64,000 nucleotides of DNA from Elysia chlorotica (taxonomy: Eukaryota; Mollusca; Gastropoda; Plakobranchidae), in the NCBI GenBank assembly GCA_003991915.1, contig RQTK01000055.1, forward strand, positions 32,827 through 96,826, written 5' to 3'. Position numbers and translations under genes: made by a program. The notes beneath the pieces were generated by a model. It had not been told where the DNA came from. It searched no databases and worked only from the letters and a program-made list of their open reading frames with translations. Positions 11,804-25,035 of this stretch are shown one piece after another; the first letter of the stretch is position 1; the number at the start of each line of letters is the position of its first letter.

Positions 11804-13089
11804 AATTAAAAATAACTAAATGTTTGTACATGTGTTTCAAGGTTTCAAGCCCCCCCCCTCTCAATCAAACCTTGTAATCTTTAAGCTGCTGTTGTTACAA
11901 AATGCAATGTGACTTGTAACGACATTCTACAACGCAGCCACGTTAGAATTTAGGCATAATTTTGTGTATTACTACAGAAGTTAGTGTCTGATAATTCCTT
12001 GTACTTTTTTTTTCTACTCTAGGTTGTGTTGGACTCAACGCCCCAAATCAGCTAATACATGGGCATAATCATTAAATTTTTAAATGTGACCTAGTCCATT
12101 ATTTATAATCATGACCAATATTTTTCTGAAAACACCCAAATTAAATAAAAGATTGCCTGGACTAAATTAAGGATCAACACAGTTTACATAGAAGTTTCCC
12201 TAAACTAATACAGTAGTCCCCATTTTTAACGACATTGCAAATAACGAGAACCTTTGTAATAACCAGAATTTTGGAAATCCCTGTTTTTCTCACCAATAGT
12301 TTATTTTGGAAATAATGAAAATCTTAACCAGTTAGCCTTGCTTATAGCGATAGGGGCACTATAAGAAACTATGTTAACACGATGAGGGGACACTGCCCTC
12401 TTTAAGCCTTATTTTGGAATAACGAGAACCCTTGCTACAACTAGTGTAAAAAAAGAAAAAACAAGAAATCTTGTTATCAAGTTTTACTGTACTGTAGCCG
12501 TCTGATAGAAATTTTGTTCTAGACCATACATTATACATGTATTTTGGAAATTATTGGCAGACAAAGGTGAAACGATATGTGGAAGCTTGCTCTATTATAA
12601 CATCGATATACTGTCCATAACAACAACAAAAAGTTCAGTCTCTAGCTTGTAATTTCCTGTGAGAAAAGTATAGATAAATGTTATAATTGGCAACTGCTTG
12701 GATTTAGATTGATCTGATTTATTCTCTGTGGATCTTTTCACTGCACAGCTCAAGTTGGAGTTAGTCAATACTGTTTTTTTTTTTTTAAACTTAGACGCAA
12801 AGATGCCAATTTAAGATATACATGTATTTCCATGGAGAGCACTGCTTCAGTCTCTTCTTCATTATGTTAGTGAACCTCTTACCCTAACCAAGACCTAAGT
12901 ACTTGAAGTTCTGGCACTTAGTATAATGAGAGAAATAATCAATCCGGACATTTGGATAATAATTTTTTAATAGAGAGAATAACTGATAATTTCATGTCAA
13001 CAAACTGTATGTGTAACAAGGAATGAAGGTATAGAAATATCAGATGTATAAATAGCTGGATAGACATTTTATTGTAAATGATTGCTTTT

Positions 13090-13215
13090 AGCAGGATGAG
13101 GGTTTTTTTTAACTACTTATGTGAAACGAGCCTTCAGGCTACTCTTTGGACTTCTCTAGGATGTAGCTTTGCTGTTTATGTTGGACGTTAAAAAACCAAC
13201 TCACTCACTCGCATT
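13090..13215 (+). repeat. SINE 3' fragment
   Basis: Ends in the tail shared with the 54-kb SINE: gacgttaaaaaaccaactca followed by cactcactc. The head is too degraded to read. Confidence 0.55.
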
Positions 13216-13254
13216 TAACTTCAGCAGAATTACTTTGTAGGAGAGAAGCTCTCC

Positions 13255-13390
13255 TTGTTTAATGTCAGCTAGGTTGTCAAGGAGGATCCTGTACAGCAAC
13301 ATGTTCCAAGACTAATGCCTGACAATTTAACCTACTGTACTACCACACAGAAACTTACAAGGATTACAGGACTACTGTCTCCCCACAAAA
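13255..13390 (-). repeat. SINE fragment, inverted next to the preceding one
   Basis: The + strand shows the reverse-complement family order: ttccaagactaatgcctgac (complement of the tail), then accacacag and a gactactgtctcc stretch. Together with 13090-13215 it forms an inverted pair. Confidence 0.5.
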
Positions 13391-15548
13391 CTACCATTGA
13401 AAATTGCAACTTTTGGCAAAATAACTTTTTGCTTTTTTTCACAATTTTATATAAAATTTAGCAACTTTCCCTCCACAGCATACAGTCAGACATCGGGGGC
13501 ATTGGAGAATTATAGGAAATCTGTAGCTAGGTCTATACACCATTTACATCTCAGAGCCTTAAAAATCGAAACAAAAACAGACCAGTGAAAATTGATTCAT
13601 AGTCAGGTTAATGGGACCAATTTCATTGTCTTAAGCTTGTTAAGAAAAAAAAATTCAATATTCTTAATAGCACAACACATAGCTCTGGAGTTGGCATGCA
13701 CCATTTATAAGTGGTATTATCTGCCTGCCTCAGTTGGGAGAGGTTACTATTACATTAACTCATACCTTTTTTGTCTCATTAATTTTACTTACGATCAGGG
13801 ATTCGTCTGCTCCACTGGGCTGATTCATATTTAATCCATTCTCTCTCTATTTTTCATGTAATTTAAAGCAAAACAGCTTTTAGTTTTGGTGAGATACAGA
13901 TAGGCAGTTGAATAGGTGGGCACAGATGTCGTGGCTAACTCTTTGATCTGGAACAACGTTGATTTTCACTGATTTCAACATTATCATGAACATATAAGGT
14001 TTCACAATCCTATTTTGACAGGATATTTATAAATGTAATGCCTTCTTAACAAATTTGTTCAACCAATTTAATGACCAACAAAAAGTAAATCTTTTTAAAC
14101 TTTATTACATTTTTCTGTCAGACTACATTTTCTCTCCCTGCTCTATAATGAGTATAAACAGACTCTTCCACACTTAAAATGTCTGGTTAGCAACAACCAA
14201 AATTATCAGGTAAAAAGTTTAACCAGCCTATTTTCACCACATATTTAATACTCAAAACACTTTATAAAAATCATTTATTTGCAGAATACATGAACTTGAA
14301 ACAGGTTTAAATAATAATAATAGTAATAATTGTAGTAATAATAGTAATAATGATAATAATATTTGATACATAAAGTATTAATACACAACCTTGAATACAG
14401 TAAAAACAACAAGTGTGAGGTACCAAAGATGATAAACATTCATTATTTATTTTTTTAAGGTAGGTCCTTGGGAGTAAAAACTTCTATTAATCAATAATAT
14501 ATTTATACACTTAAAATGTTGTAATAATTTCTTAGTTAATTGTATATTATAAATATAAATATAATAATATATTTAAAAAGAAAAAAAAAGAGTGGAATGT
14601 ATTTCTCACAAAATATAATAATACACAACCTTGGAAATAGTTAAACCACCAAATAAGATGTATCATACAAACATTATTGTGGTAGTGTATATAATTTGGA
14701 AAGAAAATGGATATAGTGTAATAACATTTATCAAACAAGAATGATATTCATTTATGTAATAAAATTGTGCTTTGTTGTCATGAAAGTTTAAAAAGTAAGA
14801 AAAAAATGGAATGTGCTTCTTAGAAAGATATTCCATGATCCAATAACACGAGGCACAATACATTAAGACACCAGTTAAACACCAGCAGCATTGACAACCC
14901 TTACCAACAATATTACAAATTCAAGCATGCATTTTTTCTCATTCAGCAATTTTTCAAATGACTGAAATTTGTCCTAAATCAACTACACCTGGCAGAACAA
15001 AATCTCAAAGACAATGCAACACATAAGGTGTCATGTAAGTTAAAAATTGAACCAGTAGATGATTCTCTGTGATGCCTGCAACATATCAGGAATGTCCATA
15101 ACCATTGAGGCTTATGGCACAACTTTTCTTTCTCAAATTTTCACATATTGATCCATTATAAAATGACTTATAATGACTTATTGCGTTTACAATAAGTTTA
15201 ACATAGTAAAAGGAGATATGAAATGTTTGACTCAAAGCATAAGCACAGCTTCTCTTAAATGTTTTAGTATATAATGCCAGAGGCAGGATTTAAATCTTTA
15301 TGTGTAAACTATCACTCGTATAAGCAAAATAAAATAAGAATTGGTTCAAAGAATATTTAATTCCATCAGACCATTTATTAATGAAAATAGGTACACATTT
15401 TTTTAACATTCTCTAAACTTAGGAAATACATTTTTTAAAACTTTTTAAAAAAATTGTATAGTTTTGTTGAATAAAGCAATATTAAGCATAAGTACGATTC
15501 ATTTAGAAGAGTAAGCATAAAATGTCCATTTGACATGAATATCTGACA

Positions 15549-15554
15549 TTTATT
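15549..15554 (-). terminator. Poly(A) signal candidate, FAM151
   Basis: AATAAA on the - strand, about 35 nt beyond the FAM151 stop codon. It is the closest canonical signal. Confidence 0.5.
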
Positions 15555-15588
15555 TTTATGATGAAAAAATGTAATGCAATCTCAGATA

Positions 15589-18500
15589 CTATGCTTTATG
15601 CTTGATGCTGAGCTCATCAATGAGCCCCTCCCTATTATTGTCCTCCATCTTAAGGATAAATGGATGCTGCTTGTCGCCCTCAAGACCCTTTGGTAGCTCA
15701 ACACGGAGGAGTGCGACCAGTTCCTCATCTGGCTCGACATTTTCCAGCACAGTACAGTGATGCAGAGCCTTCACTGCAAAACTCAAGTGTGTCCGCTCAT
15801 CTGTTATCCTAAAGCGGTAGCAGTTTGAATAAGATGGGGTCATCTTGGCTGTTTTTCTAAAGCTTGGGATTTTAGACGGCAGGTTGCTGCCACTGACTTC
15901 AAGTTCACCCCCAGCACCGATGAAACAACGTATGCCAACTATGTTGTCAAACATTGCATACTCTGTAGGACGGACATAAATGTTCAGGCCTGTTTTATGA
16001 GCCTCTGCCTTCCTATTTTTCCTGTTAAAGAATGTCACTCTTCCTTGGATGTAAATTTCTGGAGTTGGCAAGTACTTTGACTTGGATATGATGTGGACTA
16101 TGGGGTTGACGAGAATGATCGCCTCAGTGCTAGCCAGGATGGAGTTTTTCTGGCGGTGGAAACCCATCTTAAGCCATGCTTGAGGTTTAAACATGACCTC
16201 GTCTCTTCTGAGAACTAACTCATGTACCTTCTCTCGGGACATGTGTCTGTACTGACTTAATAATGTTTGAAGACGGTCGTGGTTCAGATCATAGTAGATG
16301 AAATCTGGAGGGAAGCGGTATGCTGTGTACATCACATCTTCGTTGTCGACGATATCCCCATCTTCGTGCCAAATCATCACACTGCTGCGCTGTACATTGT
16401 CCTTCAACCACTTGAGTTGAGGTACTGAGTTGTGGATGAGGGACAGACGGGCCTGAAAAGGGCAACATAACAAAATCAAGATGTACGCATTTATCTATCA
16501 TTTTCTCAATCACAGAAAAAAAAATCCAATTTAGTAAAAATCAATTAGGAAAATTTCAATTTATGCAGTGGAAAAGACATATGATTACATTCAAACAATG
16601 GGTGAAAGACATTTCAAAGCTGGATAAAGTTTAATCACATTCAAGACATGCTTTTTGCATTTTCTAGGCCTACTTAGAGCGTCAATGAAACTAATTAATA
16701 GGCGCCCATACTATAGTTCCTTTTCTTTTTTGCGTCTTTCTGCACTTTAGTATAAGCCCTGGTAACTGGTTCATCACTACTTCTAGTGTTTAAAATTTAG
16801 TAGAGTTTTACCAAATTACAATATTAATCATGTTCGAAATACCAAAATAAAATGGTAAAATAAAAATGAAAAACATGAAATGAAATTAAAATTTCCGTTA
16901 AACACATTTCTTTCACCCCTTCTACTATAACCCAAGACAGGTGCCAATTAAATCACTTTTCACTAATTAATCCTTTACTCACCTGGAACACAATTAGACG
17001 ATCTGTGAGTTCCTCTTCATGCTTTTGAACAAGGTCCAGCATGTCCCATACCATATCCCAGGTGTAGGAACTCTGGCTGAGATCTGTGTGCGTACCTGTG
17101 GTCCAACCAAGGGACAGTGTGCACCTGATGTGACAAAACACAATAAATCAATTATATAGAGATTAGTAGGAAATGGTTCATGGATGAAGTGTGTTTCAGT
17201 AAGTATCAATAATTTCATTAGTTTGCTGGATTAGGGGACTGGATGTGAAGATTGAAAGATCTGTATTAATAGGACAAAGAAAAGATAAAAAATGTTTTCA
17301 TTGCTTGTTTCCCCCCCGGAAGATTCGTGTACGTGAAGGAATTGTAAATTACACAATGTTTTAAACAATTGAACTCATGATAACACAAATCAGAATCATT
17401 GCTTGCTTGGAAATGACTGCCAGTGCCAATGTCAATGATTAGAACTGAAAGTCGAGATAGAGAGATCGGTATGATGCGGACGAATGAATGCGAGAGAAAC
17501 GAGTTGTGACTGATCGGTATCGCTGAAGTTGTTGACTAACCCAATCTCAATAGGACTGTATAACAAGTATGTAAAAAAAAAAAGAAAAATATCGCCTATC
17601 GATAAAATAAATAAATTGTTCATTAATTTTCTTTCCCCCACGCAAGGGAGGGGGGAGGGAGAGAGAGAGAGAGAGAGAGAGAAACGGGGAGTGTGAGTGA
17701 GAGAAATTGGAACAGAAACAACCAAGAGATATATAGGAATAGGAACACAAGAGATAGGCCTACATGATTTAATCCTTGTTAAACATCTTATAATTTATGA
17801 CTAGCAAAAGACATAAGGAATTAAAACAACTGGAGCAGTTAAAATAAAAAGAGAAGGCATACATTATATTATTCATTCAAGACCGTCGGCATGTGCTGAC
17901 TTTTCTTTTTGTTCTCTTGCTTACATTGGAAAAAGGCGCATTAGGGTTTTGAAGAATCTTTCAAAATCAATGACAGGTTTGTCTCCATGAGGCCCTTGCA
18001 AAACATCAGCATGAACCCATACAGGAAATTTCATAGGTTTCTGTGATGTGGGACAGAGGGATAAAACACAATTATTTTAGGTTCATAAATATTTCCAAAT
18101 TACTTTACTAGTATTAAAGACATAATCTCATGGATGTATATGGTGTTAACACAATGGCATATTTCATAGATATGCCATTTTGACATTGGCATAAAAACTT
18201 TTTTATCAGATTGGTATTTAAAAATAGGATTGTGTTGATTTGTTTTTAATGACCTAATAAAAAGACAATAACAGATGTGTGCTACTAATAGGAATAATTA
18301 TATATCATTCTATCCAAAACTTAAATTTAATATACCATGAAGCTAACTTTTTCAAAAACTGGTAACCATGCACAGGAAAACTAGAAGTAGAATAATTTAA
18401 AAAAGGACAGTAAGTATGAAACATTCACAAAAACTACATTTTGTGTTTTAGTGCGGAAAACATTTGATTGAAAAAAGAGCCTGGTAAAGACCAGACAAAG

Positions 18501-21488
18501 CATGTAACCTTGGATTTAATAAAATGTGTTTGATCTGCATTAAGCGACTTAAAGGAAAAACAACAAGACAACTAGATATCATCTTTCAGTGTAATTTCAA
18601 TTTGGATTCCTGATGTGGCTGGTAAACATCTGTATAGCGAGGTCCATGGTTTACACACCTGCTCATGAAATTCCTTCAATATCTGCAGAGAAATTTCCAC
18701 TGATTCCATAGAATGAAGATGTATCTTTATCCCCTTGTTTCCTGTTGCAACTATTTCAAGCCATTCTTTAAATGTGATGTCACTATTTATCTGGGGTGGA
18801 CGTGCCATCACAGGCTCTAGACTTTGAGATTTTGTCCCATGGCCTCGTAAAACAATGTCACCGCCAATCATATTGAAGGCAGGATCTGATGATAGCAGAA
18901 AATAACATTTTTAAAATTCCTATAGGAAAGAATATCAGTTTTCACTTCCAGCATTAATATTGTATTACAAAAAGAAAGGTATACATTGAAGACAATGTAA
19001 AGTGACACTAACATTGTGCTGCAATAAGAAAATTTTAATATGTGAACTTGAAAAAAAATCTAACATAATTATGGAGTCTGGATAAAATCTGAAATAAATA
19101 AATACAATTTCAACTTACTTGACACTGAGTCTGTGGCAGATTTTTTATCATTGACATTTCTGGCCCATTGTATTTTGCTTGCATCATTGTTAACATTGAA
19201 GAAGATCAGGCAGCCAATCTCTGGCCCAATATGGAAATAGGGCATTCTTGGTACCAAAAATTTTGGTAGAAAACCTGTTCCAACATAAGATAAGATTGAG
19301 TCTTTATTGATGAACATCTTGGCTTACAAAATCTCGCATCTAGTGTTTAAAAATACAATTGATAGGGACAAACCTTTATAATTTGAAACTTCAAGTGCTA
19401 GGAATTTCTAATTAAATACGAAAAGGATAATTTGGGAAATTTTCTATTTCTAGTAAATTAAATACTTTTTAGCATTCAGATGTTTTCTACAAACTGTACA
19501 ATCGATTTCTCAAGTTTCTTCAACCTTTATTGACAATTATTTTAACACCCATGAAGTGGCCTCTGCATAAAGTTAGACAACGCTTATTCTAGTAAAGGGA
19601 AAAGGATATTCAAGTAAAATGAATTTAGTTTGTATGACCCACGGAAAGAAATGTCTTAAAAAAAACAACAAAAGTCCAGATTCTTTTAGAAGAAAAATAT
19701 AAGCCTAAAAATAGCTAAAGAATGGGAGAATAGAGCAGCATGAAGGTCACCAATAATTTGATCATCAGTTTCAAACTTAACTGCCCATTAAATAAAAAAA
19801 AAGTTCTTCAAGGTAAAAATTAAAAAAAAAAAAGGTTTTTTCATTGCCTGACATCAGCAACTTGACTTTATCATAGACAGAATCTCAGAGCGGGATACCT
19901 GAGACTTGGTCAAAATATACTGTCACCCACTAACAAAGTATGGACGCGATGACCAGAGCAGAATTCAAACCCTGGACATCTTGAATCAGAAGCCAATGCT
20001 GTAACCAAAGGACTACCTAGTCTTCACTGCCATTGTGACATTGTCTTTATTAGAAAGAAGAATAATTCAAGATGGCCCTTACTATTCTCTTGCACCCAAA
20101 GCACCTTTGTTGCAATACAAAATGATAAGATGCATCTTTGGGAATTGAATAGCTAGCTACAACTTTACAAGCGAGGAATGAGCAGCTAGTGCTGCAGCTG
20201 ACAACGACCAATTACCAAAACACATTGATGTAAGTCAACATCCTGGTGAATAGAGCTTTTAAAGTCAGAACGCTGTGACTTACTAACGTGTCAAAGAAAT
20301 TACAAAGGTGATGTAATATAATGGTTAATAATTCACACCACTAGGTAGCCATTACGGACCCCAATAGCAATCAGTAGACAAAAAAACTGTATTGGTGAAA
20401 ACCGAGGGGGTATCTCTCTCTTATTAGTATTTCCCTTGTTTGTTATATATGAATTGACTGAGTTTATCTTTCTGTATCTCTTTAAGTCGGGACTGGAACT
20501 GACTTTAGAATCAAAGGTCTTCCTGCTCAATAGTTTTCCTTTAGACCTTAGTCTCCTGCGCACATATCTTCCACCTAATTGCAAAACCAAAGATTCAGGC
20601 ATCATCATTATCTCATACACATTTCTATAACCATTTCATTCCTCCTCTCTCTGGACAAACTGGTAGTGACTTTCAATAAGAGTGTCAAATTGTTTAGTCC
20701 CCACACCAGCTATTGCGGCAAGGAATCGAAAGTTCAACCCCCCCTCCCCCACTAGAGTAACAAAGCACTTTTGTACTTGTTATTCTACCTTGTCAAGATG
20801 CTGCAAAAAATTGTTCTGTAGACAGAAAATACTTGTACAATTTCCCAAAATTGTGCCACTTGGTAGATAATGAAGAATCATATTCATCAGTCAGATCTAT
20901 TTTAAAAACAAACCCTTGAAAGGTGTTTTGATATCTAGATTCAACCTAGACAATTTTAACCATTTGCATGTTCTATCTCCATATAAGATAAATGTTCGTA
21001 CCATTCAGCATTAGACTTTAGAGTCAGTGTTGCACTAGATCTAGCAACCATAGATGAAAAAAAAAATAACAACAAAAAAAAACCTTTAGTTTAAGCAGAG
21101 CAAACGACTCTCAACTAAGTAAATATAGCTCTCTTTGAAAGTGAATTGTATATATCCAATTCTGGTTAAATTCATCTTCGGTAATCTAATCTAGGTTTAT
21201 TTTTATACACAGACCAATGTTACTGTTAGAAGTAGGCTAAATCTAATGATTCACCAGAAACGACAACCACATACGTCTCTCTTGATATTTTAAGCAGATT
21301 AAATGTAGGTCTAGACCATATCTTAATTAAATCGATATGTATTGATAAAAGAAGCACTTACCGCCATTCAAATTATACCATATAAATATCACGAAGGCTA
21401 CACCTACAACCTGAAATACGATGTGCTTTTTGTAACTACGAGGCATGGGTGGCAACCCAAATATTGCAGAATCCCTCTGATACGCCAT
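15589..21488 (-). CDS. FAM151: FAM151/menorin family protein (DUF2181), membrane-anchored, 543 aa
   Basis: Six coding exons on the - strand (5' to 3'): 21488-21362, 19274-19119, 18885-18659, 18040-17925, 17124-16983 and 16452-15589. All have GT-AG borders and compatible phases, giving 543 residues and a stop. Residues 23-38 form one hydrophobic segment after a basic stretch (RSYKKH), as expected for a type II signal anchor. The DUF2181 core follows: NVNNDASKIQW near residue 70, MIGGDIVLRG near 100, PVMARPPQINSD near 119, GIKIHLHS, PVWVHADVLQGP near 176, and LSLGWTTG. The last 288 residues, on one exon, continue the barrel and add a beta-rich C-terminal region with no recognised domain. Menorin in C. 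elegans acts extracellularly in dendrite patterning, and the fold resembles GDPD-type TIM barrels. The expected His and Glu positions are changed (see findings). The assignment to the FAM151A or FAM151B subtype is open. Confidence 0.9.
17658..17682. repeat. (GA)n microsatellite in a FAM151 intron
   Basis: Pure GA dinucleotide run between exons 4 and 5. Confidence 0.95.
19880..20040 (-). repeat. tRNA-like SINE head in FAM151 intron 1
   Basis: The - strand reads gcattggcttctgattcaag followed by a B-box-like gggtttgaattc, typical of a tRNA-derived SINE head. Acceptor-stem pairing is not evident, so it is not called as a tRNA gene. Confidence 0.5.
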
Positions 21489-21509
21489 TTTCTTCCTTCA
21501 CTGCTATTG
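21489..21509 (-). other. FAM151 5'UTR segment with upstream splice acceptor
   Basis: On the - strand a good acceptor (ccttttttacag) lies 21 nt before the ATG. A non-coding first exon therefore probably lies upstream, and its location was not identified. Confidence 0.5.
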
Positions 21510-22019
21510 CTGTAAAAAAGGGATTTACGGAATATAGCAAATCAAGACCTACGATTCAACAGAACTTAGTACATATCATCTTTAAAACAAAATCTGATAA
21601 GTGATATTGACAATGATTAATTGATGTTTTTGTGTCAACTTGTCGTCCAGGACCAACTCAGTTTGTATTGTTTTGCTTTCTATTTCCTTCTTCCGGTTTC
21701 TTCTTTCTTCGTAGTTCGTAGCCAAAATCACCCGTCTTTAAAAAACAAACAACTAATTCATAGACTTGTGTACAATGTTCCTGATTGGCTGCCGTGGTTT
21801 CTGTAAGGTAGATACATTACATTTATAAACAAGAAATTAAACCCATCTCAGTCTCATGCTATGCCTTTCATTTCGTCAAATGGGGTGTTATTTTTTTCAA
21901 TATAGACTCAATCTAGAAAAAATTTGTGACTTAATACTGAGTTAAATGATCCTCTCCAAAATGAAAATACCTAGCATAAAATGAGTTATACTGAGTTGAG
22001 TTGGTTTAACTTTCAACGT

Positions 22020-22240
22020 CAGCACTATAGTATATCGACTATAAGACTATATTGGGGACAGATCCCAAGACTGACGTCTGACAATTTTATGTGCTGCCAG
22101 TGCCACACACGAGGGTGGGGATGCCATGACTCCGATCTCAGCCGGTCATAATAAACTGATACCGACCTAACCAGTAGGGGGCGAAATCACCAGGGCTCGA
22201 ACCACAGCCTACTGCGTCAGAAGACGTTACAACAAGATAG
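22020..22240 (-). repeat. tRNA-derived SINE, near complete
   Basis: The - strand runs from a B box (ggttcgagccctggtg) through a central domain (gaccggctgaga, ggagtca, catcccc) and gtgtgtggca to the tail (gtcagacgtcagtcttggga). The same order and motifs recur at 54.03-54.43 kb on the + strand, which defines a family in this genome. Confidence 0.75.
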
Positions 22241-24922
22241 GAAATAGAAAACAGCTAGCAAGATTATTGACAAGAGCTCTTTAGATACATGTGTTTATGT
22301 ATGTTTATGTGTTATAACATTCAGATTTTTATCCTTTTTTTTGTAGACAGAAATATAATATATTGATGAATATTGATACACTAGTATTTTATTGTGTATT
22401 TTTCATTATTTTTTCTCTATTTCTAATTATGACCAAAACCATATTTAATTTTAAAGAATTGTGTGATATTTATACATACATAGTTATGTGAAACGACATA
22501 TGATTCCTAACAAAAGTAACATACCCTTTCTATGTCTATTTTTATATGGATGAAATATTTATTATATTAATCATATATTCTGGATTTATTATAATCATGA
22601 TATTAAGGACAAAAATATTTTTTAAACATCAATTGTGTTTTTATGTGAATGTGAAGTGATCCACGTGTATTTACAGTTAGACATTTAATTTTGTTTCGTT
22701 TTTTGATATTTTCAGTGTAATTTTTCAGTCTGTCTTTCTTAAATGTAAAATCATGTTATTGTAAATTGTGATGCGTTTTGTTTTTAAGCTCAAATTTCGA
22801 GGCCAAAAATGATGACACCAATATACACTCCACCAAACATTACAGTTATGCTCAATAATAAAGTAAAAAGCAAAAGGGTCAATTCTTTTTTCTTGAATGC
22901 TTCTGAACGTATATGGAATAGTGTTTATTGACTATTTCTTATTCTTTGCACTTAATTTTTCCTTACACTTGCAGATCTCACCTCTTGCTTTCTAAGTTAG
23001 ATGCAATATAGACAAACTCACATGGGATAAAATGATTATGTATACTGAATTCCTAGGTTTGTATTGTTCCAAACCAACTAACTGTACACAATCTATGATC
23101 ATGTCATTGTATGGGGCAACTGAAAATTGTATATATGAATATAAAACCGCAGGTAATATTATTATCCTTAGATGTTTTTCATTAGGGAAATTCTCAAAAC
23201 ACTCTTTTACTAGTAGTAGTACTGATGAATGAATTTACTCCAATAGTATTTAAGAGTTAGAAATGCAATGAATTAGAGATACTTGCGGAGACCATTTCAA
23301 GAGATTGAAGGGCCAAAACAAACACATCAAACAGTTCATATAACTCACATTGATTTTTGATTATTTTGATTTGCTGTTGTTTAAACTGAAATTTGTAAAG
23401 TCAGTTTTAAATAATGTCAATACAGTATAAGGTATTCAAATTTGTTTGTTTGGCCAACGTTGAATTCTTGCAGAGGCATACTGTTTCAATATTAAAGACA
23501 TCACACAGGACTTGGCTTCGCACAAGCCAAACTGATTGAGCTAATTATGACAGTGGGAACTACATTATTTTAGTATGTATATGTGGCGTGCCTACAGAGG
23601 AAAAAAAATTCCTTGAAATATATATTAATTTTATGATAATTTTCCACAAAACTGCTACATTTCTTAGCAAATTTAGTTAAAGTTACTTCCTAAAGAAACC
23701 TTTGAATCACTGGAAAATCATGTTCCAAACAGCTCAGATGTAATATGATATTCTACAGGGATTTTGGGGAGGAAGGATCCTTGCCGGACTAGAACGGAAA
23801 CAGAGCTTATCTGGGAGACAGACTTCCCTCAAAATAAGCTTACTTTATACTTGAGGACGAACTTTTGAATTAAGAATTAAAGATTGAGGCTATGGAAAAC
23901 TAATGGAATGTAAAGATCTTTGTGGCATAAAGACAGGGACAGAGCTGACAACTTTTGTGGTCGGGACAGAGCAACACAAAATGATAAAAAGAAGTGTTAG
24001 GGGTGGGAAGGTTTAATAAAGCATGCCATTACTTAGAAAGATAAATTAGGCAGCAGGAGAGCATAGCTTTTTTTTTGTAATGAGGTAAATAAGAGTGGGG
24101 TTGCGGGGATGAAAATAGAATGAGTCCCACATGAAAAGATGAATCAAACAACTTATTTGTCTATTCTTACATTAAAGGTCCATCAATGCACTAAGTAATA
24201 ATGCAGTTTCAACTACCATAAATTTTTAGTAAAGGACCTTCAAATGCACTTTACTGTTTAGACTTTCCAGACTGCATAAGTGTCCTAGGTTAGTTTCATA
24301 CTCACATTGCATGCCACAGGCAGTGGAAGAAACAGTAAAAAAAAAACAAAAATATTAGCTCATTTCATTAATTTTTACTCCGATAAACTTTTGTGGATCA
24401 AGCCATACATTTAGAGGTCAATGATACTAAAAAATCTTTACACGAATAGCATGAACTACACAGATCTACATAAAACTGAAACATTACTACAATAAGCCAA
24501 GACCTCCATTTACTATTGCATGAAACTTATCCGATCCATCCTCTCACATACACATGTAGTACTTCAAATAAATAAAACTAAATAAACCGGACATACTAGG
24601 CATAAGACAAGAAGTACATAAAAATAATTACATGTTTTTAAGCCATCAGGACGGTTATATTAAAATATTGCTTGCACTTTAAACGAGGTTTATAGACATC
24701 AATAGATAAGTATATACCATCTGATTTCCTTTTCTGCCCCTCTGCAACTATTCCTTCCTTCATACATTTTACAATTACCCTGAAAAAATGTAACCCAGAC
24801 TAACATGAATCAATATCCTAAATAATAAAACACACCAGATTTATTAGAAAAAAAAAGACTAGAGAAAGAAACCGAAGGTTAAAGCCATTGTTTCAAAGAC
24901 ATTGGTGAAAATAAAAAAAAAA

Positions 24923-24924
<2 letters not shown>

Positions 24925-24956
<32 letters not shown>

Positions 24957-24979
24957 ATATCAAAAAAGCCAAAAAGCAC

Positions 24980-25032
<53 letters not shown>
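24925..25032. repeat. Inverted pair of trinucleotide repeats, (TTA)n then (TAA)n
   Basis: About ten TTA units (24925-24955) and about seventeen AAT/TAA units (24981-25032) are separated by a 25-bp spacer. The two arms are complementary, so the pair can form a hairpin. Confidence 0.9.

Positions 25033-25035
<3 letters not shown>

Larger units (their letters stand above)
11035..15588. other. Convergent intergenic region between SCP2 copy 2 and FAM151
   Basis: Both flanking genes end here, so the first part is SCP2 3'UTR. The rest is AT-rich DNA with a tail-to-tail pair of SINE fragments (about 13.09-13.39 kb) and an AAT-rich imperfect microsatellite (about 14310-14360). No coding exon was recognised. 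Confidence 0.6.
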
